The notes below the pieces were generated by a model. The model was not told the origin of the DNA, did no database searches, and saw only the letters and a list, made by a program, of their open reading frames with translations. A DNA stretch of 64,000 nucleotides from contig NW_004454177.1 in assembly GCF_000283155.1 (NCBI RefSeq), positions 8,630,674 through 8,694,673 of the forward strand. The letters run 5' to 3'. The stretch's first letter is position 1, and the number at the start of each line of letters is the position of its first letter. The stretch comes from Ceratotherium simum simum. Lineage: Eukaryota > Chordata > Mammalia > Perissodactyla > Rhinocerotidae. Both the position numbers and the translations under genes were made by a program. Of this stretch, positions 1 to 10,594 are shown piece after piece.

Positions 1-779
1 ATATGTCTCATCTAAAGATAGAGGCTGACTAATGTCCACAGCAGGAAATAAGAACAAGCGAATTTGTCGATTAGAATCCTGTTTGTGCTTCTGTTGCCCG
101 GTCAATCATTTCACTAATTAGTTAATTCATTCATTCATTGATTTAGTCACTTATTCATTCATTTGACGTCAATTTATTTTTAAAAAATAACACTTTTTTG
201 TGATTATAATAGCAATGCATATTCATTGCAGAAATTTGGAAAATCCATTAAAGTACAAAGAAGGAAATGAAAATCACCTTCTTTCCTCTCTACCCAAAGC
301 TAATGACTGTTTAGTATTTTGGTGTATTTTCTTTCATAAAGATATCCTGGACGTGGCTGGGGCCCGCAGCACCCTGGCTTCTTGCCCTTGAACAAGAGTC
401 AGCACTTGGACACCTCTCCTCGAGGTAAATCTACCTTCACAAAGTGGAAGAGAAAAATGAAGATTTTGCCAGTTTTCAGGGGAGGATACAATGCATACCG
501 CACAGCAAAATTTAATAAAATTCTCCATTAGACATCTGAGTTCTTTGCCAGGCCCCTAATTCCCTTCAACTGCCGACTGCCTTAACTCCTTGCCTGTCGT
601 TAGTCCTGCCACAGAGAGCCTGTCTTGTCTCCAGCTGCAGCCTCTCTGCTATCCACATCCACACATGTATTTCTCCTCTCGGTAAACAAAAGATCTCCAT
701 CTTTACAAGCCAGAAGGGGCTTGCAAGAAACATGTGTTTTTTCCTTGCAACAGATAATTTTTTTTGTCTCATTCAGAAA
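1..779. other. Unannotated AT-rich sequence
   Basis: No repeat family, exon or RNA gene is recognised here. A short run of ATTC-type tetranucleotides lies around 125-165. The open frames on both strands are under 80 codons and carry no recognisable domain. Confidence 0.5.
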
Positions 780-825
780 TATATGTACATGTGTGTATAT
801 ATGTGTGCACACATATATGCATTTT
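780..825. repeat. TA/TG-rich low-complexity tract
   Basis: Alternating purine-pyrimidine sequence made of ATATGT, GTGTGTATATATGTGTG and CACACATATATG words. It is an impure dinucleotide microsatellite that is partly self-complementary. Confidence 0.7.
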
Positions 826-1030
826 ATTAAAATGAGATTTTATTGTACCTACTAGTTTTTCAACTGCTTTTTCTCCCACATAATGTTTTATTTTCCCTTA
901 CAATTAAACGTTCTTTGAAAATATGGTTTTTCATAGTTCTATAGCATTTCATTGTATGATACACTATAATGTATCTGACTTGGGATTTTAGGGTCAAATT
1001 GAATGAGCATTTTGAAATTTGATATAACTT
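826..1030. mobile_element. Possible L1-type 3' fragment
   Basis: AT-rich sequence containing a 'tatagcatttcattgtatgatacac'-like stretch, similar in style to the 'ttccattgtatggatatacc' segment found in many old mammalian LINE-derived repeats. The resemblance is by eye and limited, so the family and orientation are uncertain. Confidence 0.3.
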
Positions 1031-1049
1031 GCCCTCCAGGAAAGTGTTA

Positions 1050-1150
1050 GCATGAAACTAACACTTTTTATTGAGCACTGACTGGGTACCAGGCACTATG
1101 TTAGCCGCTGGAAATTCAAAAATATATAAGACATGTGCTCTGTTCTTCGG
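1050..1150 (-). mobile_element. L2 3' end fragment, antisense
   Basis: The run 'tttattgagcactgactggg' followed by 'taccaggcactatgttagcc' is the antisense form of the L2 3' terminus (sense: gcctggcacatag...caataaatatttgttgaatga). Only about 100 bp is recognisable. Confidence 0.5.
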
Positions 1151-1744
1151 GAGTTTGTAGTTGAACATTTGCTTTAACTAAGTAGTGGGCTTCTGCTTCT
1201 GCTCTAAAATGTGTATTTGAATTTGCACTTAATGATATGATTGAGAAACTGCTGGATCTGACCCTAAATTTATTTTTAAATATGTCTATCACATCCAAAG
1301 AAAACCTTCTAATTCTTGAAGCCAACCAAAAACTTCTATATACAATTATTTACCAGTTTATAAAACATGTAGGCATATTAAATACTTCTAATTTTACCCC
1401 CAAATTATGTGTTTTGAAGAAAAGGGTAAATACTTCTTATTTATGGATTGAAATTTATTTTACGTTGGTCTTGAAGAGGAAATCTCTTCTTTGTTCATAT
1501 AGATGTTATATACTAAAATCTTACAGGAAATGTACATTCTGGTCTTTCAGGATTAGTCGGCCAATAGGATATGAAATTTGTATCTTTGCTAGGATATTTT
1601 CTGCTGCTCATTCTGTTACTAGCATCAGCTATATTCTTGTCTTTAAGTGCATTTTCTGTTTAGATCATATGTAAGTATTTCTTAGCTTTCTTACAGTGAT
1701 GAAAATAATGTAAGCAATGAACTTGAATTATATATGTCACGTTA
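1151..1744. other. AT-rich sequence without recognised features
   Basis: A 145-codon open frame runs along the plus strand at 1237-1674, but its composition is what AT-rich random sequence gives (rich in Ile, Lys, Leu, Phe). No domain, Kozak context or splice architecture supports coding. I recognise no repeat. Confidence 0.45.
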
Positions 1745-1751
1745 GGTTGTA

Positions 1752-2001
1752 TTTTTTTTTTTTTTGTGAGGAAGACTAGCCCTGAGCTAACATCCGATGC
1801 CAATCCTTCCCTTTTTTCTCGAGGAAGATTGGTCCTGAGCTAACATCCGTGCCCACCTTCCTCTACTTTATATGGGACGCTGACACAGCATGGCTTGACA
1901 AGCGGTGCGTCGCTGCACGCCCGAGATCTGAACCTGCGAACCCCGGGCCGCCAAAGTGGAGCGTGTGCACTTAATCGCTTGCACCACTGGGCTGGCCCCG
2001 G
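1752..2001 (-). mobile_element. ERE SINE (perissodactyl tRNA-derived), copy 1
   Basis: Read on the minus strand it starts near 2001 with a GGGGCCAGCCC head and a tRNA-like region whose B-box-like word (GGTTCAGATCT) lies near 1930. It continues through the diagnostic 'ggatgttagctcagg' segments and ends in poly(A), seen as poly(T) at about 1752-1765. A 12-bp target-site duplication GGTTGTATTTTT is visible at 1745-1756 and 2002-2013, marking an L1-mobilised insertion. The family is non-autonomous and does not code. This is the shorter body form, about 250 bp. It dates the site as an insertion in the perissodactyl lineage. Confidence 0.93.
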
Positions 2002-2029
2002 GGTTGTATTTTTATCACCAAATACTTGC

Positions 2030-2335
2030 AGAGATTTCACATCCTTGACTCAGTGATGCCAGTCCTCACCATGTGATCGACTATGGTCAATGAAATGCGA
2101 GCATTAGCGACATTAGCTACTATCAAACATAAGCTGTAAGAGCCATCACTTGGTTCTGCCATCTCTTTCACCCCTCTGCCTCCAAACCAACATGTCCCTG
2201 ATAGGAGCTGCTGCTTCATCCTGGGTCAGGGAATAAAGATGAACCCAAAACCCACATAAGTGAAAAGTAAACCTCTGGTGTGGAAGCCACTAAGATTTTG
2301 GGATCATTTGCTACCACAGCATAATGTAGCTTAAG
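2030..2335 (+). mobile_element. MLT1-like MaLR LTR, 3' part
   Basis: The word order fits the plus orientation of MLT1-type LTRs: 'tggtcaatgaaatgcgagc' (consensus-like: ggccaatgrratgtgagc), then 'tctggtgtggaagccactaa' and 'gattttgggatcatttgcta', ending in 'ccacagcataatgtagctta'. The LTR is old and diverged. The 5' part is missing or obscured by the ERE insertion just upstream. No paired LTR or internal region is adjacent, so it is probably a solitary LTR. Confidence 0.65.
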
Positions 2336-2690
2336 ATGACTGTCATATATGCTAAGAAGGAGATGTAATGATATGACAGGATCCTTGTTCTGTCCTTAAT
2401 TCAATCCATTAATTTGCATCTGCATCGTCTGGCTTTCTGGTCATAATATTGGCACATTGGACTGAGTAGAATTTTTGGATTATCTTTTTAGAGGGTGAGG
2501 GAGGGAAATGTGTTTTACATACCAGGAGATTAACTATTTTGTTACAAGTACTGAGACTGTGTTTTGCATGGATAGTCAAAATTTCCAGCTCTTCTCTCCA
2601 TCATCAGGTGATTACCTGAGTTGATGTCAAACTAAAATGCAAGGATAAATTTCAATTTCAATTCAATCAACCACACACAAAAATAAAAAT
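2336..2690. other. Unannotated stretch between repeats
   Basis: Moderately AT-rich with no recognised repeat, exon or RNA gene. I see no motif cluster worth calling. Confidence 0.4.
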
Positions 2691-2694
2691 CTAC

Positions 2695-2930
2695 CAGATC
2701 CCTACCTTGTGCCACGCCCATCCCATCTATTTGTCAGCTCTTTGTGAATTCTTCCACAAACACCCCAGGCAGGCTTGGTTGTGCTTATCTTTGCATTTCC
2801 ATACCATTTGAGCATGCCTCTCACAGAAGAAATTATATTATAATTCTGAGTTTATATTCTACTGGATGGCTCATCCTTTGAGAGCAAGGACTGTGTCTTA
2901 TCCAATGCTTCATGCATGTTAAAGATTCAT
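2695..2930 (+). mobile_element. L2 3' end, sense
   Basis: The segment 'tactggatggctcatccttt' followed by 'gagagcaaggactgtgtctt' matches the characteristic L2 3' end (consensus-like: agactgtaagctccttgagggcagggactgtgtctt). It directly abuts an antisense L2 at 2940, making a tail-to-tail pair. Confidence 0.6.
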
Positions 2931-2939
2931 TCATTTTCC

Positions 2940-5100
2940 TAACCATTCATTCACTCAACCCATATTTATTGAGCAATTACTATGTGCCAGACAATGTTCT
3001 CACTGCTGGGAATCCAGTGGTTAACAAAACAGACACTGTCCCTGCCCTTATGGAGGAGACAGGCAACAAACAAACAAGGAAAAAATATCCAGAAAGTGGT
3101 TAAATGCTATAAAGGAAAGGTACAGGGTGAAGTAATAAAAAATAACGGTGGGTTAGCAGATAGAAACCTAGCTAAGAGTGTTAGCAAGGCTTCTATGAGG
3201 AGGTAAAATTCATGCTGAGACAAGAAGGTCGAGAAGGAGCAACCTCAGGAAAAGTATCACAGCCAGAAGAGAAAGGAAACACAAAGTCTCCAGGGCTGGA
3301 AAGAGCTTGGCTTGTTCCTTATTTGAGGAACTTAAAGACATCAAGTTATTAAAGATAGACCTGAGGAGGAGCAGAATGAAGGGCCTTCAAAGAGACAAGT
3401 GTTTATGGGATGTGATAAAGAATATGGAGTTTGTTCTAAGAGAAGTTGGGAGGCCACTGATGGGGTTTAAGTAGGAGAATGACATGATCTTGTTTATGTT
3501 TTTAAAACAGTTTTCTTCTTCAGGGTGTGGATGAGTTTGAGGGAAGCAAGAACAGAGCAAAAGACCTCTGGGGGGCTACCGGAATCGTCCACGGGAAAGG
3601 TGATTATAGGCTAGCACGGGAGTGGCAGTGAAAGTGGGGAGAAAAGGATGGATTTTGGATATATTTCAGAAAGAGAAATCATGAAAGTTGCTAATAGGTT
3701 GAATTTCCTGGGTGAGAGAGACGGAGGAATCAAGGTGATGTCCACGTTTTGGGGTTAAGTAAATGCGTTGTTGGAGGTGCTATTTACTAACATGAGTTTG
3801 AATGGAAAAGGGATGGTCTTGTGGTGGAGGAAGGCAAGATTTCTATTTTGGATATTTTAAGTTTGAGGTGCCTGTGAAATAAATAGGAGAAGGAGATGTT
3901 GAGCAGGCAGTAGGATATATGAGTCTGTAGCTGAGAGGAGAGCTTGGGGCTGAGATATAAATTTTGGAGTCATCAGCATATAGATGTTATTTAAAGCCAT
4001 GGGAATGAACGAGATTACCTGGAGAGAAAGGCCCAATAAATGTTTACTGAGTGAATCAGTGGATGCCAGGGGAGGGCTGGAGGGTGGGTGATCCCCTAAC
4101 TGAACGTGGTGATACCAGAGAAAGAGTGGGCTTGGCAGTGGGGATGGAGGGGATGATGAGCGTGGTTTGGATTTGTGATTTGGAGGTGCCTGCTCCTCAT
4201 TCAGTCAGAGATCTCCAGGAGGTGCTCACAAATGGGTGTGAGCTTTTGGGAGAACTATAGCTAAAGAGAAACATGTAGGCCTCATCGGCCTCTTGGGAGG
4301 ATGAACTGTTGGAAGGGAGAAGATGGCTGGAAAGACCACGCGGAGTGAGAAGAGAGGAGAGTTGCTGACGAGAATGCAGCCTCCACACGTTCAAGGTGGG
4401 TAGAAGAGGAGAAGGGACTCTTCAAGAAGGAACGGTCAGAGATGTGGTGGAAGAGTGGCGATGATAGCATTGGGTAGACCAAGGTCAAAAAGAGGTCATT
4501 GTCAACAGTGTCAATTGCTACAGACAACGGAGATAAGATTATAGCATTTGGCAAATTAAAGCTGACTCTTCAGAGAGCAGTCTTAGAGTAGTGGTGGTAG
4601 CAACTTATTGAAAATTGCGTGAGAGGTGGGCACAAGGAGAGGACGGCTTACTCTCTCAAGAGGCTTACTAGAGATGAGAAAAGATAATTCGAGGGGCAGG
4701 TGGGCTGAGAAAAGATGTCTTTTAGTATGAAGGAGAAAAGAGGCTACTAACATTTATTAATTGAGGATAGTATAGTAGGGAGAACATAACTGCTGCATTA
4801 ACAGCTGGCACCAGACTTCCTCCTAGGGAGAGGACTAACTTTGTTTAGGAAAATACTTCAACAGGATGTTTGGGATGTGAAAGATGAGACTCCAAGCACG
4901 GTATGGGAAGACACAGCAAAATAAGGAAATAACCAAACTGCTCCGTGTAAGAAACGAGCAGGACTTTGGGGACTGGGATGAGCGGAAAGAGAAAACGGAG
5001 AAGACGATGAAAGGGAAAAGGAGGGAGTGGAGAGGCAAGGTGGCAGGAGGCTGGAACGTGCAGAGAGCCGGCCAGTGAGCAAATCCTGGGTAAGGGAGAG
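2940..5100 (-). mobile_element. Long L2 LINE copy, antisense, decayed
   Basis: From left to right this reads as the reverse complement of L2 from its 3' end inward. It starts with 'tttattgagcaattactatg' (3' terminus), then 'gagaatgacatgatcttgtt' near 3475 and 'ttttggatatatttcagaaa' near 3655. 'gagtcatcagcatatagatg' near 3968 is the antisense of the reverse-transcriptase YADD-like region. 'caattgctacagacaacgga' near 4512 and 'ctctcaagaggcttactaga' near 4655 follow. About 2.1 kb is a long copy for L2, but it is riddled with stops. The right-hand boundary is uncertain. Confidence 0.65.
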
Positions 5101-5529
5101 GGTTGAAGCACTTTTAAAAATAGGAGAGTGATATCGTTATCAGCTAAGATTGTTTGGTGTACTGCAATGAAAACTCTCTTTGTTCCGTCCCATTTCAGGA
5201 AAAGCCTGCTGCGCCCACAGTCTCGTAACAAGAGTATTTGAGGGGAATGAAGGATCAGGGTGGTGTCCAATGTAGTTTTTGGGAAGTGGAAAGGGGATAA
5301 TTACTTATCTTTAGATAATAAAATGAGTCCCAAACTGAGTGAATTCAGAGATAACCAGGAGAAGTGCAAATGCCTCCTCCAAGAACTTTTGGAAAGACTG
5401 GATTTTCTCCTACAGGAGGGGTTGGGGGTGCAGGCCAATTTCCTTTGAACCTCAGAGGACAAGGCTAGCTCCAGTTGACATCAGAGTTTATGCAGACTCT
5501 GGGCAAGACGTGGTATGCCAAAGACTTGA
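5101..5529. other. Unassigned, possibly the 5' continuation of the antisense L2
   Basis: Purine-rich on the plus strand like the preceding L2, but I cannot match specific segments. It holds no gene or RNA. Confidence 0.35.
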
Positions 5530-5735
5530 ATAGTTGTCGTCTTATTTATTTGTCAGAATGTCACTGAAAGGTAAATATTAGAGCCTTAGCTCCTATTTTC
5601 AAAGGAGCAAAGTGTGACTCAGAGAGGTTAAGTAAATTGTCCAAAATCACACAGCTTGTATTAGTGAAGGAATGATTCAAATTCAGATTTCTTTGGCTCT
5701 GATGCTCTTTTTATTTCACCCAACTGACCCTACTT
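5530..5735 (-). mobile_element. MIR SINE, antisense
   Basis: Contains the antisense MIR core: 'gtgactcagagaggttaagt', then 'aaattgtccaaaatcacaca', then 'gctcttttta' near the tRNA-derived end. Diverged but collinear over about 200 bp. Confidence 0.75.
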
Positions 5736-6229
5736 GTGGACTGGGCTGAGGGAAGGGGGTAGAAAAAATTGAAACATTAATAGATTGAACAAAAGGAGTT
5801 GGGGGTGGGAGAAAAGAAGAAAGATATGAGAGTGGGAGGAGGTATTTGATGAAGTGTGGTGATTTCCCCATCCCTTCTCTACCCCTACCTTCCTTCCATC
5901 TGCTTGGGAGATTCTGAGACTCGCACCATGCTGCTGGGCAAAAAATTAGAGACCTCTCCCTCCCCTGTTTAACTTGGGATGCCTAGCCCCTTTATAGAGT
6001 CGTTACCTTCTATTTGGCTGAGCAGATATGAGCAATGTTAATTCTATAATTGGGCCTACCACCCTGGGTGCTTGATAAGTGTTAGGTGCCAAACAATGTT
6101 GTTCTAACTGAAATAGCCTCTCCTCAAAGCTATCGGTGCCCATGTGTAGGCCCTTAGGCCTTTACATGCTTCAAATAAGCTGAAACTGCGCACTTAGTAT
6201 TTCACAGCAGGAACCCGGGCTCCCTCAGT
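5736..6229. other. No recognised feature
   Basis: Mixed-composition sequence with no confident repeat and no exon-like structure. Confidence 0.4.
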
Positions 6230-6475
6230 GCTTTGTTTTTGCCGAGGATTACTCTAGGTTATGCTCTGGCTTATTTATGCTAAATGATGATTCCCCCATG
6301 CCCAGGCATGAAAACAGGCCCCCGACTCATAAATCTGCTGCTTCCGGGTCTTCGCGATGGTTTTCAAGCCCTTGGTGATCATCAATGTGATGTCTGCCTT
6401 GTTTGTAAGTGTCTGGGATATGGCAACACGGTGTGCGGGACAGAACTCGGAGCTGTAAGTTGGAAAATGTGGTGG
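6230..6475 (+). promoter_or_regulatory. Repeat-free block with a start-like and splice-donor-like arrangement
   Basis: An AT-rich motif block ('gcttatttatgctaaatgat') is followed by an ATG in good Kozak context (GCGATGG at 6355-6361). The frame opens with 16 residues, MVFKPLVIINVMSALF, and then meets a consensus 5' splice donor GTAAGT at about 6404. The peptide is hydrophobic, like a signal peptide. I recognise no protein starting this way, and no partner exon is identified. It could be a conserved non-coding block or coincidence. Confidence 0.2.
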
Positions 6476-6479
6476 GCAG

Positions 6480-6570
6480 TCCAGATTTCCACCAAAGAGC
6501 CAGTCAAGGCATTCACTTGCCCTGGACCTCAGTTTTCTCATACACAGAGTGAGGGGTTTGGGCTGGATCA
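6480..6570 (+). mobile_element. MIR/L3-like fragment
   Basis: 'tggacctcagttttctcata' followed by 'gtgaggggtttgggctggat' resembles the 'cctcagtttcctcatctgta...gggggttggactagatga' class of old mammalian elements. Too short for a subfamily call. Confidence 0.45.
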
Positions 6571-7014
6571 GGGAAGGCCAATGTGCCACCTTCCACTCCT
6601 GAGCACATGGCAGACATGGCTAATTGATCTGCTTCAGAGCCATTCTCATCGCAGAGCTCTAGGCAGCCATTATTAGTAGATTGGATTTAACTTCATGGGA
6701 TGACTTTGCTTTTACCATTCGGGGAAGAAATGACCTGCCCTGATGGTAGGGGTTGATTCCCTGCCTCAAGGAAGGGCTGCATCTAACCTGTCCCAGACAC
6801 CTAGGAATCCGTCCTGATCCTATTTTATCCAGGATCCTATCATCTTTTTTAATAGCCTTTATGGGCCTTCCTATTGGAAATTATTTTGGGTTTAATCTTA
6901 AATTCTCCTGTTAAAGTGTTAGCCTGTGTCTCCATTTTCTTTCTTAGTGGGATGGAAGAATATTAGATTTTATAATTCAAGATAGGAAATGACCTTGGAG
7001 ATCACCAACTGGCT
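6571..7014. other. No recognised feature
   Basis: Single-copy-looking sequence with only short fragments of possible old repeats ('gaccttggagatcaccaact' near 6990 is L3/MIR-like). No exon evidence. Confidence 0.4.
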
Positions 7015-7110
7015 ATTCTTAACAATAGCCAGAATTTATTGAGGGCTGACTATGTGCCAGTCACTGTGCTGCATGTCTTAGCTCCGTTAATACCCGCAAC
7101 AGATATGGCC
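7015..7110 (-). mobile_element. MIR fragment, antisense
   Basis: 'gaatttattgagggctgact' and 'atgtgccagtcactgtgctg' form the antisense MIR 3' end. It is truncated after about 95 bp, before the core. Confidence 0.6.
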
Positions 7111-7279
7111 ATGGCTGGGTCACTGGTGACCTTGGTGTTGATGTACCTAATGGTCTCCATCATACACTCTACTCTGCTGGCAGACTCCCACAGTGAGTCT
7201 ACTGTCTTTGCCCCTATACCTGAATTGCTGAGAAGTCCAAGAGGAAATCTTCTAGCCTAGTCACAACCTGCGCTCTGTA

Positions 7280-8680
7280 GCAAAGCTTGCCAGTGATTTT
7301 TTCATTGTGCAGCTCTCACTCTGCCGCCTCCCCACCAATCCTCCCCGTCTCTCTTCTCAAGCTTCCTTCCTCTCTTCTTCTTTCACACTCTAAGCAGACT
7401 TTTTATCCATTACTTCATTTGGGTCCTCTCCATTTGGACTTACGCTCCTCTTCTCCAGTCCATTCTATCAGAGGAAGAGTCCTTCCTCCTGTTCAAGGCC
7501 CACTTTCCACTATCTCTTGATCTCATCCTCTTCCATCAACCTGGGACCTCATTCCTTTGTTGTTTTTTCTCTCTTCTTCATTGCAACTTCTTTCTACTTG
7601 TTCCTTCTCTTCATCCTTTAAAGAGGCTCAGACTTCTCCAATCCTCAACAACTCTCCCTTGATCCCAGGTCCTTTGTATTGTTCATTTCCTACCTAGACA
7701 AGTTACTTGGAAGATTAATCTACTTTACCTGTTTTCATACCCCTCACTCACTCCATTCATTGGGACCTGGCTTATATCCCCCCCTTCCCCTACCCCATGA
7801 TCTCCCTGAACTGTTCTGTCAAAGGTCACTGAGGGACTACATATTATTAAACCAGGGGACATTTTTGAGTCCTTCTTTTTCTGGACTTCTGTCTATCATT
7901 AGATATAATCACCACTCTTTTCTTGAAACTCTCTGTTCCCTTATTTTTCATGGTTCCATTTTTTTCTGGATTTTCATCCTACATCTTAGACATTTTTTGG
8001 ACAAATTTGCAGCTCCTCTTTTCTATCTGCCCTTTAAATTAGGTGTTCTCTAGGCCTGCTTCTCTTCCCACACAGCCTGCCCTCCCCGGGTAATTTCATC
8101 ACCTCTCGCGTTTTTAACTACCAATTTTACGTGGATGATATCTCCAGCTCTAACCTCTTAGCAAAGCTTCGGTTCATCCATCCAAATGACTTCTGCTCAT
8201 CTCCATTTGGATGTCCCACAGCACCTCAGAGTCAGCTTGAGGGAGCACCTCTCACTCTCTTCATGTCTCCCTTCACCTGCTGCCCGACCCCTGCCTCCCC
8301 TGCATCCTGTATTTTCTAGATGGTTAATGGCACTTCCACACACTCTGGCCATAAATCTAAGAATCCTACATTCCTTTTTCTCATGTACCCTTCACTTTCA
8401 AACAGTTGCTGATACTGTTCAAGTTTTTGTCTCAAACATTTCTCAAATTTGACCCTTCCTTCTCAACCCCAATCCCCAGTTTAGGCACTCATATTCTCTC
8501 ACCTGGAATTTGCAACACTCCTCACTAGTCACCTGGCCTCCAGCGATGCCACCTTCCAATCCCTTTCCACTCGGCAGCCAGACTGGCCTTTAAAACATAA
8601 ATCTGACCATGTCCCTTTCGTACTTAAATCCTTCAATTCCTATGATTGCCCATAGGATAAAGAACAATTGTCTTACTGTG
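7280..8680 (+). mobile_element. Long L2 LINE copy, sense, with reverse-transcriptase remnant
   Basis: A pyrimidine-rich L2 sense strand. It includes an RT active-site remnant, 'tttacgtggatgat' at about 8122-8136 (reads F/Y-V-D-D), just upstream of 'atctccagctctaacc'. It also has 'catttggatgtcccacagca' near 8204 (L2: cacttggatgtctcacaggc) and 'gactggcctttaaaacataaa' near 8580 (L2: agtgatctttttaaaacgca). The L2 ORF2 product was a reverse transcriptase/endonuclease. Here the frame is broken by many stops and indels, so it is a fossil. It ends abruptly at a MIR. Confidence 0.7.
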
Positions 8681-8684
8681 GCTG

Positions 8685-8965
8685 GCAGGAGAGCACAGAG
8701 GCTAAGAGGCTGGAGGCTGGAGCCCAACTCACTTCCTGGGTTTAAATTCCATCTTCATTACCTGTGACTTTGGGAAAATTCCTTAATCTAAGTGTGACTT
8801 CGTTATATTTTGTGTAAAATGGGGAGAATTTAGACTTATTGTTGAGATTAAATGCAATAATCCATACAAAATGCTTTATACTATGCCAGATATTTATGGT
8901 AGTAGGGCCATTACTATGACTTCTACTACTGTTATTATTATATCTTTGTTCATGTACTTACTTCT
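8685..8965 (+). mobile_element. MIR SINE, sense, nearly full length
   Basis: In order: 'ggagagcacagaggctaaga', 'cttcctgggtttaaattcca', 'cctgtgactttgggaaaatt', 'gtgtaaaatggggagaattt' and 'gttgagattaaatgcaataa'. This is the whole MIR layout from tRNA head through core to 3' end. Confidence 0.8.
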
Positions 8966-9017
8966 CTAGAACCATCCCCCACCGCTAGCCCCGTACCTAT
9001 CCTCTACCCCACATTTC

Positions 9018-9078
9018 CTCTCTCTCTCTCTCTCTCTCTCTCACTCACTCTCTCTCACACACACACACACACACACAT
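9018..9078. repeat. Compound (TC)n(CA)n microsatellite
   Basis: About 12 uninterrupted TC units, then an interrupted TC/ACTC section, then about 11 CA units. Strongly pyrimidine/purine biased in the first half. Confidence 0.97.
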
Positions 9079-9099
9079 GCGCACAACCAACTAACTCAG

Positions 9100-9345
9100 A
9101 GCTTAGCCCTCACCCACCCCAGAAGCTGCTTCAAACCTTAAAACTGTCTGAGAAGCCCCCTCTGTGCATTCTCATCGCACCCTGTGCTTAGCTCTGTTAT
9201 AGCGTTATCATTCAGTAACTCGTCAGAATATTTATGTCACCCATTGAACTGTGAATAACCAGAGGAAAGAGACTAGCACAGTTCCTGGTATAGGGATGCT
9301 ACCCAATAAGTGTTGTCAAATAAATAGATAAATAAATGCATTGCA
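9100..9345 (+). mobile_element. L2 3' end, sense
   Basis: 'cctgtgcttagctctgttat' (L2: tgctctgttttattttcttcatagcactta) is followed by 'actgtgaataaccagaggaa' and 'agcacagttcctggtatagg', then 'caataagtgttgtcaaataa' at the 3' terminus. Confidence 0.65.
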
Positions 9346-10200
9346 GAATGTGTCTATACTTCCTCAATGTTGAGAAAACTCATTTTTTTCTCTGTGTTCA
9401 CTCTTGATGTGGGACTCTGTCTCCATCACCCTCCCCCAGGCCTCAATTCTGGATAAACAATTGCCAATGGCATCTTTTTTGTCACAGCTGGAGGATGAAA
9501 AGTGGCAGCCAAGGATACTCTTCTTTATCTAAAACCCTGAGGTCCACCATAGCCTCTTAGATGTGAGCGTAAGCAAACCTCAAAGTTTTCCCATGCATGA
9601 GGGGTCCTGATAACTCTGAGGACAAGTTGGATACTGATGGGTTAACTACTACTCCAAAGAAGAACAGGCTCAAGGGTAGAGGAAAAAAACATAAATAGCC
9701 CTTTGAAATGTTTTCTAATTTGCTACCAATAATTGAAAAATATTAACCTATCCCTGCCACTCCAGCCCATCCTCTTCTCTCTTCATTAAATGTACAAGGC
9801 CAGCATCCAAATAAGAACTGGTCTTTGGTTTTACAAGGGTAGATTCAGAGGCTGAGAAGAGCTAATCGTTTTCGATTAGTTAGTTTCAGACTTCACTGAG
9901 TTTTGTTTGGTCTAGATTATCTGAATCTTTATTAAGGGAGCTGGAATTGGCAGCAACTACAGGAGCAGTAACATTTGTGCCTGAGTACATTTATACAGCG
10001 TAGCCCCACGTGCATGTAGATGTGTTCATGGATGCATGTGCTCGTGTGTGCTCCATTGTGCCTCTGGCTGGGGGAGGCAGCACGGGGATGTGATGTGTGC
10101 CTGCGTGGGAGAGAGAGATGAAGTTTTTCAAGGTGTGGCTTCTCCCAGAAGACCAGGGGCAGCTTCTCAGTCTCTACTCTTCTCTCCTAGCCCAGCCCCT
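9346..10200. other. Single-copy-looking sequence
   Basis: No recognised interspersed repeat, coding exon or RNA gene. A perfect inverted word pair, CTAATCG/CGATTAG, sits at about 9860-9880. A 73-codon open frame at 10036-10257 has no recognisable domain. Confidence 0.4.
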
Positions 10201-10204
10201 GCGA

Positions 10205-10345
10205 GGCTTGCCTGCCTGGAGGTAATTTTATTTAATCTTGGCAATCTTCAGCGATAGACTTAAGTAAACAAGGATCAAGCCACTCACAACCTTAATTAGG
10301 CTACACATAAATAATGGATTGCCGGATTAGCTGAGAACATACAGG
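10205..10345. promoter_or_regulatory. Candidate conserved non-coding element
   Basis: Repeat-free, AT-rich block dense in transcription-factor-like words: a FOX-like GTAAACAAGG, homeodomain CTTAATTAGG, and GGATTG and GGATTAGC (OTX/PITX-like) 10 bp apart. This word density is typical of developmental enhancers. Conservation itself cannot be seen from one sequence. Confidence 0.3.
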
Positions 10346-10464
10346 AGGGATGTGAGAGCAATAAAACCAACTTTCCTTAAGTGGTCCCTTCCTTCAAGGA
10401 GCTCCAGTTTCTCCAGGCAGATGTCTGTGTCAGGTGACAGGGAGACATTCCAGCAGTGTATTTC

Positions 10465-10590
10465 TCATTCATTTATTCCTTCATTTGTTTATTCATACAT
10501 TCCACAAATTCTTACTAAGCCCTTCTGAAAACAAGACATGTTGCTAGGTGTTATGGGGGAAAGCAAAAGTGAAACCGAGAAGAACTCCTT
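10465..10590 (-). mobile_element. L2 3' end fragment, antisense
   Basis: Runs of 'attcatttattccttcattt' lead into 'ccacaaattcttactaagcc' and 'gttgctaggtgttatggggg', the antisense 3' end of L2. Confidence 0.55.
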
Positions 10591-10594
10591 CTCA

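Noticed and set aside
1237..1674. 145-codon AT-rich open frame
   Set aside because: Composition-driven (Ile/Lys/Phe/Tyr). No domain and no conserved start context.
1900..2001. Functional tRNA gene on the minus strand
   Set aside because: The tRNA-like sequence is the head of an ERE SINE. It is degenerate and followed by the SINE body and tail.
7039..7260. Short membrane-protein-like frame (73 codons)
   Set aside because: Begins within an antisense MIR. The hydrophobic stretch is not accompanied by any gene signal.
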